Positions 7,537-15,312 of a stretch of DNA of 18,384 bases are shown here, piece by piece. Numbering within the stretch: the first letter of the stretch is position 1; each line of letters begins with the position of its first letter. The position numbers and the translations under genes were made by a program. The notes under the pieces are model-generated. The model was not told the DNA's origin. It did no database searches and was given only the letters and a program-made list of their open reading frames with translations. This DNA comes from Kofleriaceae bacterium (GTDB taxonomy: Bacteria; Myxococcota_A; Polyangia; Haliangiales; Haliangiaceae), in contig JAHEAK010000023.1 of the NCBI GenBank assembly GCA_024642805.1, forward strand, positions 1 through 18,384. The letters are read 5' to 3'.

Positions 7537-9123
7537 TTATGGATAGCTTGTCTCGCCACGGGCAGGCGGCACGCCCCAGCCTTTTAGCTTGCGCCACAGG
7601 GTGTTAGCGCCGATTCCGAGGGCTTTGGCGGTATGCGTGCGATTGCCACCGAAGCGCTCTAGTACTTCGAGTACGTAGCGGCGTTCGAGTTCGGCCATGG
7701 GCATGACCTCACCATCTTCGAAATTTCTATCGGGCGCGATCTCACTCTTCCCTGAAAGCAGCGATGGCGGCAGGTGTTCGCGTTCGATCGTGGCGCTCTC
7801 AGCGGCGAGCGAGAGCGCGCGGTTGATGACGTTCTCGAGCTCGCGAAGATTGCCAGGCCAGAGATAGTGCTCCAGACAGGTGCTGGCCTCGACCGACAGG
7901 CTCTTGTCGGCGACGCCGCGTTGCTGTCGGCTCAGCTCCTCGACGAAGTGACGAGCGAGTGGAAGGATGTCTTCTCGTCGTGAGCGCAGCGGCGGCACGA
8001 ACACAGAAATGGCCCGCAGCGCTTCTAGGAGCGCCGAGTCAAAGCGCCCGGCTTCGCTGAGTTCCTCCAGATCCTTGCTCGTCGACGCGATCACGCGTGC
8101 ATGGATGATACGAGCCTCGTCGGTACCAAGCGGCGTGACTTCGCACTGCTTGATGGCATGAAAGAGTTTCTGTTGCACCCCAAGTGGCAGAGCATCGACG
8201 TCTTCGAGGAAGACGGTGCCATGGCCTGCCCGCTCCAGTGCACCCATCGCGCGCTCACGTGCGCCGGGGAACGCACCGGTTTCGTGGCCGAAGAGCTCCG
8301 ATTCCAGCAAGGCGCCTGGGAGCGCCACACAGTTGACGGCGACCAGGGCTTCCTGACGCACAAGGCTGTTTTCGTGCAGCATGCGGGCCAGGCGACTCTT
8401 GCCAACACCGTGTTCGCCGGTGAAAAGCACGGGAGCGTCAAGCGCAGCGGCTCGACTACAGAGTTCTAAGACTTCTTCCATGCAACGGCTTCGTGGCGAA
8501 GTGGGCTGTTGCCATGGCAGGGCAGGTGTGCTGGTCGTGTATTCGTCTGCGAGTGCGGGACCAGGCGTGCCCCACGACTTCCTCGTCTTGCCGATCAGGC
8601 GACAGCAGTCGGCACCCATGGCCACGCACTGGGTCTCGATGACGAGACACTCCTCAGCCATGACACCGCTCGCAAAACCGGATACGAAACCCGCAAGCGT
8701 CCAACAGACGGGAGTCTGCGAGCGGCCATACACACGCGCGTGTTGCTCGGCTTCGTAAGAGTGGGTCCAGTGCAGTTCGAGCTCGAAGACGCCTTGCTTG
8801 CGGTCGACCTTTAGATGCTGCAGTTCGGGTTGCGCCTTGCCTTCCGCTCGCTGAAGCGCCGCGCAGCTGCTCCACCACTCCTCATCGCTGGTCCAGGACT
8901 TGAGCTTCTCGGTGAGACCGGCATCGCGACGACCATTGGCAAAGCCAAAGCGCTTGAGAATGGGCCGCGCGCGCTCGACGCCCACTGACTCGATGAGCTC
9001 TCGGCGCAGCGCGCCGAAGGCGTCCGCGTCCCACAGGAGCATTCGGCCTCGGTCGAGAGGGACCGAGCCCTCGTTTGCCGACATGTTCAACAATGTGGGT
9101 AGCTGCATCTCAGACGCTGTCAT
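7537..9123 (-). CDS. XylR_N-V4R-AAA+-Fis regulator with atypical sigma54-activator motifs
   Basis: The product is 528 residues. Residues ~20-100 resemble the XylR/DmpR aromatic-sensing domain (GRMLLWDADAFGALRREL, then RFGFANGRRDA). Residues ~125-180 are a V4R domain with Cys159, Cys166, Cys173 and Cys174. The AAA+ domain has Walker A GEHGVGKS (236-243). The sigma54-contact loop reads GAFPGA (283-288) instead of GAFTGA. Walker B is VFLEDV rather than FLDE. The segment normally written FRxDLxxRL, which holds the arginine fingers, is FDSALLEAL (361-369). Residues ~480-516 form a Fis-type helix-turn-helix (GGNRTHTAKALGI). DNA binding looks intact; ATP-driven sigma54 activation is doubtful. The ATG at 9123 follows GGAG with a 5-nt spacer. 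It probably heads an operon with the 6610-7491 gene and is divergent from the kinase gene. Confidence 0.92.
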   Translation of the reverse strand: MTASEMQLPTLLNMSANEGSVPLDRGRMLLWDADAFGALRRELIESVGVERARPILKRFGFANGRRDAGLTEKLKSWTSDEEWWSSCAALQRAEGKAQPELQHLKVDRKQGVFELELHWTHSYEAEQHARVYGRSQTPVCWTLAGFVSGFASGVMAEECLVIETQCVAMGADCCRLIGKTRKSWGTPGPALADEYTTSTPALPWQQPTSPRSRCMEEVLELCSRAAALDAPVLFTGEHGVGKSRLARMLHENSLVRQEALVAVNCVALPGALLESELFGHETGAFPGARERAMGALERAGHGTVFLEDVDALPLGVQQKLFHAIKQCEVTPLGTDEARIIHARVIASTSKDLEELSEAGRFDSALLEALRAISVFVPPLRSRREDILPLARHFVEELSRQQRGVADKSLSVEASTCLEHYLWPGNLRELENVINRALSLAAESATIEREHLPPSLLSGKSEIAPDRNFEDGEVMPMAELERRYVLEVLERFGGNRTHTAKALGIGANTLWRKLKGWGVPPARGETSYP

Positions 9124-9496
9124 CGAAACTCCGTCGCGAGCCTAGTGGGCTGTAACAATCGTAATTTGGACTACTACTATTACGTCCGCAAGCTTCGGTT
9201 CAGGGCGAGCGCTTACATTTCGGTCGAATTTTTACAAAAAAAATCCCGCGAATACCGTTCAGCTTCGAGGCGGGCTGGGATCTCCTGGACCTGGTCCTGG
9301 ATCCTGCTTTGGACGACTGCTCATCCCCAGGTCGGCTCGCTAGGCGGATCCACACCCTACGGAGGTGTCTAGGCACGAGTACGCGCTCGCTTCACAAGCT
9401 CGGCCCAGCTTGCTTGCGGCATGCGAATCACCGGTGCGCTATGAAAGGAGGGCTGCGCCACATTGGGGCAGCTGCTACCATGAGTGGACTCAGCTA
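9124..9496. promoter_or_regulatory. Divergent intergenic region with AT-rich patches
   Basis: This ~370-bp stretch separates the regulator from the kinase gene. It holds the most AT-rich sequence of the window (9151-9250, including a run of eight or more A at 9235-9243), an inverted repeat at 9160-9184, and an imperfect 12-bp repeat (TCCTGG-rich) at 9283-9306. A strong AAAGGAGGG Shine-Dalgarno-like string sits at 9444-9452 ahead of the kinase start. No consensus sigma54 (GG-N10-GC) or sigma70 promoter stood out. Confidence 0.4.
9160..9184. promoter_or_regulatory. Inverted repeat CGTAAT-N13-ATTACG, possible operator
   Basis: Perfect 6-bp arms at 9160-9165 and 9179-9184 surround 13 bases. The arm-to-arm spacing of about two helical turns fits a dimeric regulator. 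It lies 37 bp upstream of the XylR-like gene start, a plausible autoregulation site. Six-base arms can occur by chance. Confidence 0.3.
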
Positions 9497-12379
9497 ATGC
9501 CCGATCGGAAACGGCCAGATTCATCGGATTTTGGAAATCTGAGCACGGAAGTCCCCAAAGACGCGACGTGGAAAGCTGCCTCGGAATCGGCTCGTACGCC
9601 GATTGCTCTTGAGGAGACTCAGATCGTGGCCGGCGGTGTCGCCGCCTCGAGCAAGGTCATCATCGACGACAACGAGCTGCTCCAGTCTGGTGAAGTGATT
9701 GGCCGTTACCGGATTCAGGACATCCTCGGTTCCGGCGGCATGGGTGTGGTCTACGCCGCCTTCGATCCGGATCTCGATCGCAACGTCGCCATCAAGATCA
9801 TTCGACCCCAGGCCGACGACGCAGACGCGGAACTGGCCAGGTCTCGCTGCCTTCGCGAGGCCAAGCTCATGGCGCAAATCTCACACCCGAATGTGCTGAC
9901 GGTGTACGAGGTCGGCACCATCGACCAACAGGTCTTCATCGCCATGGAGTTCGTCAATGGCATGACCTTGCGCGACTGGCAGAAGCAGGGGCGCAGCTGG
10001 TCGGAGATCATTGAAGTCTATGAGAAAGCCGGTCGGGGATTGGCGGCCGCGCACGCCGTTGGTCTCTTGCACCGCGACTTCAAACCGGAAAACGTCATGG
10101 TCGACGAGGCCGGGCGCGTTCGGGTGCTCGATTTTGGTATGGCCGTGGCGAGCAATAGTCTGCTCAGCGCCATGGCCGAGATTGAGGAAAGTTCTCGCTC
10201 GCTCATTTCTAAGAAAAAACCCTTGTTTTCAGGCTCGCTGACCGAGACCGGCGCCGTCATGGGCACGCCAGGGTACATGTCGCCCGAGCAGCACATGTCA
10301 CAGGAGATCGACGCCAGGAGCGATCAGTTCAGTTTCTGTGTGGCGCTCTTTGAGGCGCTCTACGGCATCAGGCCCTTCGCGGGCGACAATTACATCCAGC
10401 TGGCCCACAACGTGATCCAGGGCGAGCTCGCCGAGATCCCCAAAGACACCGAGGTTCCCCGTTGGGTGCAAGAGATCGTTAGCAAAGGCCTGCAGCGCAA
10501 GCCAAGCGATCGCTTTGAAAGCCTCGAACCCTTGCTCTCGGCACTCGGTCGAAGCCGTGCCACGCGTCCCATTTTCTATTTGCTCGGTGGTCTCGGGCTC
10601 GCCCTCGCGCTTGCGATCGCATTCTTTTTCGCCGGCGTCTTTGAAGCGGGCCATGCAGACCACAGCGATACGCGTTGCAAAGGCGGTCAGGCCCGGCTCA
10701 CTGGCGTATGGGATGCGAACACCAAGAGCGCCGCTGCTGCCTCGTTCTCCGCCCTCAAGTCGGGCTTTAGCGAGGGCTCGTGGAAAGCGACCGAGCGTGT
10801 ACTCGACAAGTACGCGAGTGACTGGGTGTCCATGCATCAAAAGGCCTGCGAGGCCACCACCGTTCGGGGCGAGCAAAGTGAACAGCTCCTCGACCTGCGG
10901 ATGATTTGCCTGGACCATCGCCTCATCGAGCTCAACGAGCTCTCGAGTGTTTTGACCAAGGTCGACGTCAACCTGGCCAACAACGCCCAGTCTGCGGCCG
11001 ACGCGCTCTCGCCGATTGCTGACTGCGGCGACGTCGAGCGGCTCACGGCTCGTGTGCAGGCACCCAAGGACGAAGCACAGTGGGCAGCGGCAAAGGAGCT
11101 CCGCAGCAGTCTTGCACGCGTAAAGATCCTCACCGACACCGGCCAGTATCCGGAGGCGCTGTCCCTGGTCAAGACTCTCGACGAAGCCGTCAAGGCGGTG
11201 GCCTACAAGCCACTGGAGGCGGAATACTACTTCGCGCTCGGGGTTGCACAGTGGAAGACCGGCGACAGCGTGCAGGCGGCGGAGTCACTGCGCTTGGCTG
11301 GTCAAATCGCCCAAGCGGCTCGTGACGATCGTCTGAAGCTCAAGGCGTGGATTCAGCTGGTGCACATCGTCGGTTTCGATCTTGGCGATCTTAAGGGCGC
11401 TCTGGTCTGGTCTCAGCTGGCCGAAGGAGCGCTGAGCGCGGGCGAGGGCGATGACCGCTTGCGTGCGCAGCTCTACAACTACATGGGCGCGGCTTATTTT
11501 CAGGCCGGCGACTACCAGAAGTCGGTGGAGTTCAATAAGAAGAGTTACGACGTGCGCATCCTCTTCTTGCCAGAAGAGCACCCAGCCGTCGCGACATCCT
11601 TGGACTACCTGGGCAGCGGTTATCTGATGCAGGGAGAGTCGGATCTGGCCTTCTCCTCGCTCACGCGAGCCATGGAAATCCGCCAGGCCACCCTCGGCAA
11701 CGACCATCCGATGGTGGCGGAGTCCCACAACAACCTTGGCAATGCCTACTACCACCTGGGGCAGATCGAACAGGCCAAGCAAGAGTACACCTTCGCCCTC
11801 GAGACCTGGCAGGCGGCTCTCGGTCCGGATCATCCGAAGGTGGCTGTGGCTCTGGCCAATTTGGCCAATGTCATGGTCACAGAGGGCGACTACGAGCAGG
11901 CCATCGAGTTCTTGAAGCGCTCGCTGGCTATCGAGAAGAAGAGCTTTGGAGAAAATCACCTGAATGTCTCCGACGCCTACTACGACATCGGTGTGGTCTA
12001 TTCGATGATGGACGACGATGATCAAGCGCTTAGCTTTTATGAGTCAGCCCTCGAGTCTGCCGATCGTGGTGGTGCTCGCGAGCATCCCAACACCGCCAGG
12101 GTCTTGTTGGCCCTGGGCACGACGGCCAGTGCGTTAGGTAAGCAGGCGCTTGCGCTGGAATCGGTAGAGCGTGCTCTCACCTTGCGGACCACGACCAATC
12201 AGCCGGTCGCCGACATCGCCGAGAGCCGCTTCGCGCTCGCCAAGATCGTCTTCGATGGCAAGGACAAGGAACTGGCAATCGAGCTCGCCGAGCGTGCGGG
12301 TAGAGAGTATGCCGGCCTGGGGGAGAGCTACGGCGAGGCCAAACAAGAAGTCGATAGCTGGCTGCAGCAGCATAGGTAG
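9497..12379 (+). CDS. Transmembrane Ser/Thr protein kinase with C-terminal TPR repeats
   Basis: The product is 960 residues from ATG 9497; the frame is open up to GTG 9365, but kinase-type N-termini and the lack of a spaced Shine-Dalgarno sequence at 9365 favour 9497. The kinase domain spans ~70-350: glycine loop GSGGMG (78-83), Lys100 in VAIK, Glu121, catalytic HRDFKPEN (Asp194), DFG (212-214), and SPE (262-264) in place of APE. The activation segment is long (about 50 residues) and Ser/Thr-rich. A hydrophobic span at ~359-382 follows. Beyond it are a Cys-containing region (390-600) and TPR repeats, the last several of the 42-residue kinesin-light-chain type marked by LG-x-DHP turns. This Hanks-type kinase-TM-TPR layout is common in myxobacteria; the TPRs would bind protein partners outside the membrane. 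ATG 9497 overlaps a leader-ORF stop as TAATG. Confidence 0.93.
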   Translation: MPDRKRPDSSDFGNLSTEVPKDATWKAASESARTPIALEETQIVAGGVAASSKVIIDDNELLQSGEVIGRYRIQDILGSGGMGVVYAAFDPDLDRNVAIKIIRPQADDADAELARSRCLREAKLMAQISHPNVLTVYEVGTIDQQVFIAMEFVNGMTLRDWQKQGRSWSEIIEVYEKAGRGLAAAHAVGLLHRDFKPENVMVDEAGRVRVLDFGMAVASNSLLSAMAEIEESSRSLISKKKPLFSGSLTETGAVMGTPGYMSPEQHMSQEIDARSDQFSFCVALFEALYGIRPFAGDNYIQLAHNVIQGELAEIPKDTEVPRWVQEIVSKGLQRKPSDRFESLEPLLSALGRSRATRPIFYLLGGLGLALALAIAFFFAGVFEAGHADHSDTRCKGGQARLTGVWDANTKSAAAASFSALKSGFSEGSWKATERVLDKYASDWVSMHQKACEATTVRGEQSEQLLDLRMICLDHRLIELNELSSVLTKVDVNLANNAQSAADALSPIADCGDVERLTARVQAPKDEAQWAAAKELRSSLARVKILTDTGQYPEALSLVKTLDEAVKAVAYKPLEAEYYFALGVAQWKTGDSVQAAESLRLAGQIAQAARDDRLKLKAWIQLVHIVGFDLGDLKGALVWSQLAEGALSAGEGDDRLRAQLYNYMGAAYFQAGDYQKSVEFNKKSYDVRILFLPEEHPAVATSLDYLGSGYLMQGESDLAFSSLTRAMEIRQATLGNDHPMVAESHNNLGNAYYHLGQIEQAKQEYTFALETWQAALGPDHPKVAVALANLANVMVTEGDYEQAIEFLKRSLAIEKKSFGENHLNVSDAYYDIGVVYSMMDDDDQALSFYESALESADRGGAREHPNTARVLLALGTTASALGKQALALESVERALTLRTTTNQPVADIAESRFALAKIVFDGKDKELAIELAERAGREYAGLGESYGEAKQEVDSWLQQHR

Positions 12380-12457
12380 TGGCTTCCAAGGACGACCCGG
12401 CTACCGATGCCGGCAAGAGTGGGGTAGGCTGAAGAGTATGGTGTTAGCAGGTGGGCA

Positions 12458-13090
12458 GTGAATCAGGGATCGCAACCGTTCGAAGTCGAACTACCACCAG
12501 CACTCGCCTATAGGCTGCGCTGGGCGACCAGCGAGGAGAAGGTCGAAATCACCGAGCGCCTGCGCAGCATGGGGCGGCAGACCATGAACCTGCGCATCAT
12601 GCCCGACGTGCGCGTGCTCAGCCTGTACAACCGCACGTCCAACGAATTGATCGGTTGGTGTTGTTTGGACTACGAGTACCAACCCGCCTACCCCGAGCTG
12701 ATGTCCCTGCATCTCGATCCTAGTTACCGCTCCTACAACTTGGGGCTCCTTTTGGAGACGGCTCGGGCGGCGGTGCTCTGGGAGTTGGGATTTAGGATCG
12801 CCTACACCAGGATGGAGGCGGCTACCAACGCAGGCCTCATGAAGTACCGGATCGAAGCAGGGCTCATCAAGCAGCTGACCACCGCTGACTTGCCGGAGAG
12901 CTTCTACGGCCTGTGTAACCACTGCGAGTGCTTTCAGCGCAGTTGCACAAGTCAGGCTTACTTCATGGTCAATCTAGAAGCCCTCTTGCGCAGGGGCGCC
13001 GATCGGTTGGGCGCAATCGACGTTCGCAAGCTTCCCCAAGACATCGATCTGGATCCAGCCAAGTTCCGGCAGCGCTCCAGGCAAGCCTAG
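12458..13090 (+). CDS. GNAT-like acyltransferase with a C-x2-C-x-C-x4-C cluster
   Basis: The product is 210 residues from GTG 12458, preceded by AGGTGG. Residues ~45-140 follow the GNAT fold by eye: strands ending in GWCCLDYEY and ELMSLHLDPSYR, a pyrophosphate-loop-like segment SYNLGLLLETA (92-102) and helix, then YTRMEAATNAGLMKYRIEAGL with an N-x7-Y-x4-G pattern typical of motif B. This suggests acyl-CoA-dependent N-acylation of an unknown substrate. The acetyl-CoA loop (usually Q/RxxGxG/A) is imperfect. Cys153, Cys156, Cys158 and Cys163 form a compact cluster that could bind zinc or iron-sulfur. The gene heads a four-gene plus-strand run and ends 12 bp before the nucleotidyltransferase gene. 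The family assignment is moderate. Confidence 0.8.
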   Translation: MNQGSQPFEVELPPALAYRLRWATSEEKVEITERLRSMGRQTMNLRIMPDVRVLSLYNRTSNELIGWCCLDYEYQPAYPELMSLHLDPSYRSYNLGLLLETARAAVLWELGFRIAYTRMEAATNAGLMKYRIEAGLIKQLTTADLPESFYGLCNHCECFQRSCTSQAYFMVNLEALLRRGADRLGAIDVRKLPQDIDLDPAKFRQRSRQA

Positions 13091-13102
13091 CGCAAGGAGC
13101 TC

Positions 13103-14014
13103 GTGGGAGAGTCGCAGGCGATTGGCGAGGCAGTGCGCGACCATGCGGTCGCCGAGATGTGCGCTCGTCTCGGCGAGCGAGTGGTTGCGATTTACTGTCT
13201 TGGCAGTCTGGCGCGTGGGGGATTCGTGTCCTCGACCAGCGATGTCGATCTGGCGCTCATTCTCAGTGATCCGGCCCAGCCCGATGATGAGGAGCTCGTC
13301 TACGAGCTGCGCGCACGCGTCGCGGCCAGCGGCCTCGAGTTGGCCGATCGCCTCTCGCTCTTTTGGGCCACCCCCTCGGCGCTTCGTTCGGGCCCGTACC
13401 ATGGCCGATTCCCAGCCATCGACGTAGCGGACCTTTTGCAGAGTGGTCAGCTGCTCTTCGGACGCGAGCTGCGCCCAGAGATACCTGTTCCAAGCAAGGA
13501 AGAGGTCGTGCTTGCCTCGGGGCTGCACCTTTTGCGCTTGCTCGATAAGCCCGCGACCATTGCCAGGGAAGGTGGCCCCGCCCGTACCGTTGGCAGTCCC
13601 ACGGGCGGGTTCGACAGGGACATCTGGGACAAGTTCGACGATGTCTTCGAGGTCGGTTTGCGCCACCTGTGCAAGCGCGTACAGGTACCGGCTCGCTTGC
13701 TCTTTACCGCCGAGACCGGTCGCATGGGTGGTACGGAGGAGGGGGTTGCCTTCGTCGCGCAGCGCAGCAGCGAGGCGGTAGCCGAGCTTTTGCGCGCGAG
13801 TCTTCGATGGCGAAATCATCCTCCTCTTCGAGACCAGGCCGTGGCGCTCCTGCGCGCCGGGCTCTTGCCGCTGTGGATCGAAAGCGTGGCCAGCTACGGG
13901 CGAGCCTTCGAGCAATACGGCAGGAAGGATCTTCGTGAGCGTGCCGATCGCTGGGCCGACGAGCTGCGGGCCAGGGATGAGAGTGTGTCCAATGAGCAGC
14001 GACCTCGCGGCTGA
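13103..14014 (+). CDS. Nucleotidyltransferase-superfamily protein (MNT/aminoglycoside-NTase-like)
   Basis: The product is 303 residues from GTG 13103, with AAGGAG three bases upstream. The polymerase-beta-type nucleotidyltransferase signature is complete: GS (34-35) in LGSLARGG followed by SDVDLAL (Asp47, Asp49). A likely third carboxylate is Asp107 in FPAIDVADLL, leading into a typical SGQLLFG turn. The remaining ~180 residues are mostly helical and resemble the C-terminal halves of small-molecule nucleotidyltransferases. Proteins of this superfamily transfer AMP or similar groups to antibiotics, proteins or RNA; the substrate here is unknown. The gene overlaps the MFS gene by 23 bases, so cotranscription is likely. 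A 395-residue antisense frame opposite it is a shadow. Confidence 0.85.
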   Translation: MGESQAIGEAVRDHAVAEMCARLGERVVAIYCLGSLARGGFVSSTSDVDLALILSDPAQPDDEELVYELRARVAASGLELADRLSLFWATPSALRSGPYHGRFPAIDVADLLQSGQLLFGRELRPEIPVPSKEEVVLASGLHLLRLLDKPATIAREGGPARTVGSPTGGFDRDIWDKFDDVFEVGLRHLCKRVQVPARLLFTAETGRMGGTEEGVAFVAQRSSEAVAELLRASLRWRNHPPLRDQAVALLRAGLLPLWIESVASYGRAFEQYGRKDLRERADRWADELRARDESVSNEQRPRG

Positions 14015-15230
14015 AACAGAGCACCGTGCGGAGCACGAGCCAGGGCACGCGCCTCGCCCCTGGGCCGTGCTCGTCATGATGTTCATGGCGCGAACCTGTG
14101 TTGCCATTGAGTTCGGATCGATCGCACCGCTGAGCAAGACCCTGAAGACCGAGCTCGGCATGAGCTACGCGCTGGTCGGAGCACTCATTGGTGTTTTTCT
14201 TTTGCCAGGCGCTCCAGTTGTGTTGGCGGGTGGTTTTCTGGCGCATCGTCTCACGCGCAGGCGGCTGCTCATCATCGGCTTGGCTTGTTTGAGCCTCGCT
14301 CCCTTGAGCTTGCTCGTGCCTGTGCCGGCGATCGCAATTGCCGGCCGCCTCATTGGTGGAGCCGGCGGCGCCATCGTCACCCTCATGGCCACGACCTCGG
14401 TAAGCATCGCATTCGCGCCAGAGAAGCGCTCTCTGGCACTCGGCTGGCTATCGACCACCTGGCCCTTCGGCATCGCGGTGGCTCTAGCTCTTGGCGGTCC
14501 GCTTGCCCAGCATAGCTCCGTGCAGCTGGCCCTTCTCGCGCCGGGCGCGCTCTCCGCCCTGTGCTTGGTGGTCTACATGCTGCGCACGCCCCCGTCGGCC
14601 GCTGCCATCACGGAGAACACCAGCCATGGCAACGGCTTCGGTCTGTCGCGCATCGAAGTGTGGATGGCCATCAACATCGGTTTGGTGTGCGCGCTGGCCA
14701 ACACCGGCTTCATCGTCTTTGCCAGCTATGCGCCTTTGTTCATGATCGATCACAAGATTGCAGAAGACACGGCCAACAATCTGGTGAGTCTCGGTCCTTG
14801 GCTGGCGATGATCGCCCTGCCACTGGGAGGAATGTTCACCGATCGCGTCGGTCGCCCGGCTGCCACCTTGGTGGTCAGCAAGGTGAGTGCTGGTTTGCTG
14901 GTGCTTGCCTTTTGGTATGCGCCCACCACGTTGGTGTGGATCCCGATGTGGGGCATCGCCATCATGTTTGGTGGGCCGGCCATGTTCTTGTTGGCAACGA
15001 CCTGCTCAACGAACGCCGGCCGGCCCGCGAGTCTCGGCATCTTCTACGCCGTCTTCTACCTCTTTGTTGCAGCCGCTCCGCCGCTGGCTGGTCGACTCAT
15101 TGACACCAGCAGCGGACCAGGCGGCGCTGTGCTCTTGGCTGGCGGGGCCCTTTTGTTGGTGCCGATACCGCTGGGACTTTTTCTGCACAGCTATCGAAAA
15201 TACCGAGCGGATCCGATGCGAGCGCTCTAG
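13992..15230 (+). CDS. MFS transporter
   Basis: The product is 412 residues from ATG 13992, inside the end of the upstream gene; the frame is open to 13935 but the extension is not membrane-like. About 12 hydrophobic spans are visible. The loop-2/3 signature reads GGFLAHRLTRRRLL, and its second-half counterpart is GGMFTDRVGRPAAT, both typical MFS motif A. The general look (ALVGALIGVFLLPGAP) recalls the cyanate/nitrate-type branch, but substrate specificity cannot be read. Being coupled to a nucleotidyltransferase and a GNAT-like gene, it may export or import the modified small molecule; this is inference. Confidence 0.9.
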   Translation: MSSDLAAETEHRAEHEPGHAPRPWAVLVMMFMARTCVAIEFGSIAPLSKTLKTELGMSYALVGALIGVFLLPGAPVVLAGGFLAHRLTRRRLLIIGLACLSLAPLSLLVPVPAIAIAGRLIGGAGGAIVTLMATTSVSIAFAPEKRSLALGWLSTTWPFGIAVALALGGPLAQHSSVQLALLAPGALSALCLVVYMLRTPPSAAAITENTSHGNGFGLSRIEVWMAINIGLVCALANTGFIVFASYAPLFMIDHKIAEDTANNLVSLGPWLAMIALPLGGMFTDRVGRPAATLVVSKVSAGLLVLAFWYAPTTLVWIPMWGIAIMFGGPAMFLLATTCSTNAGRPASLGIFYAVFYLFVAAAPPLAGRLIDTSSGPGGAVLLAGGALLLVPIPLGLFLHSYRKYRADPMRAL

Positions 15231-15312
15231 TTGGCACTATGGGAGGCCACTTTCGACGCCCATCGGAGCCCATGCTACCCTTGTGCACCTGGGATTCAGC
15301 GTGAGGTAACGG

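Noticed and set aside
6808..7587. 259-codon plus-strand frame opposite the unknown protein at 6610-7491
   Set aside because: The minus-strand frame fits the operon layout and has ordinary protein composition. The choice is less certain than elsewhere because neither product is recognised.
9283..9306. Imperfect 12-bp repeat rich in TCCTGG
   Set aside because: Only two diverged copies with no matching elements elsewhere; likely chance.
12397..12413. CCGGC-N7-GCCGG hairpin after the kinase gene
   Set aside because: The stem is only 5 bp with no T-run; too weak to call a terminator.
12974..14161. 395-codon minus-strand frame opposite the nucleotidyltransferase gene
   Set aside because: The plus strand carries a complete nucleotidyltransferase signature; the antisense product has no recognisable domain and overlaps three plus-strand genes. 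Typical high-GC shadow.
15231..15260. GGCAC-containing string resembling a sigma54 promoter before the ICMT-like gene
   Set aside because: The required GG-N10-GC spacing is off by one base and the -12 part does not match.
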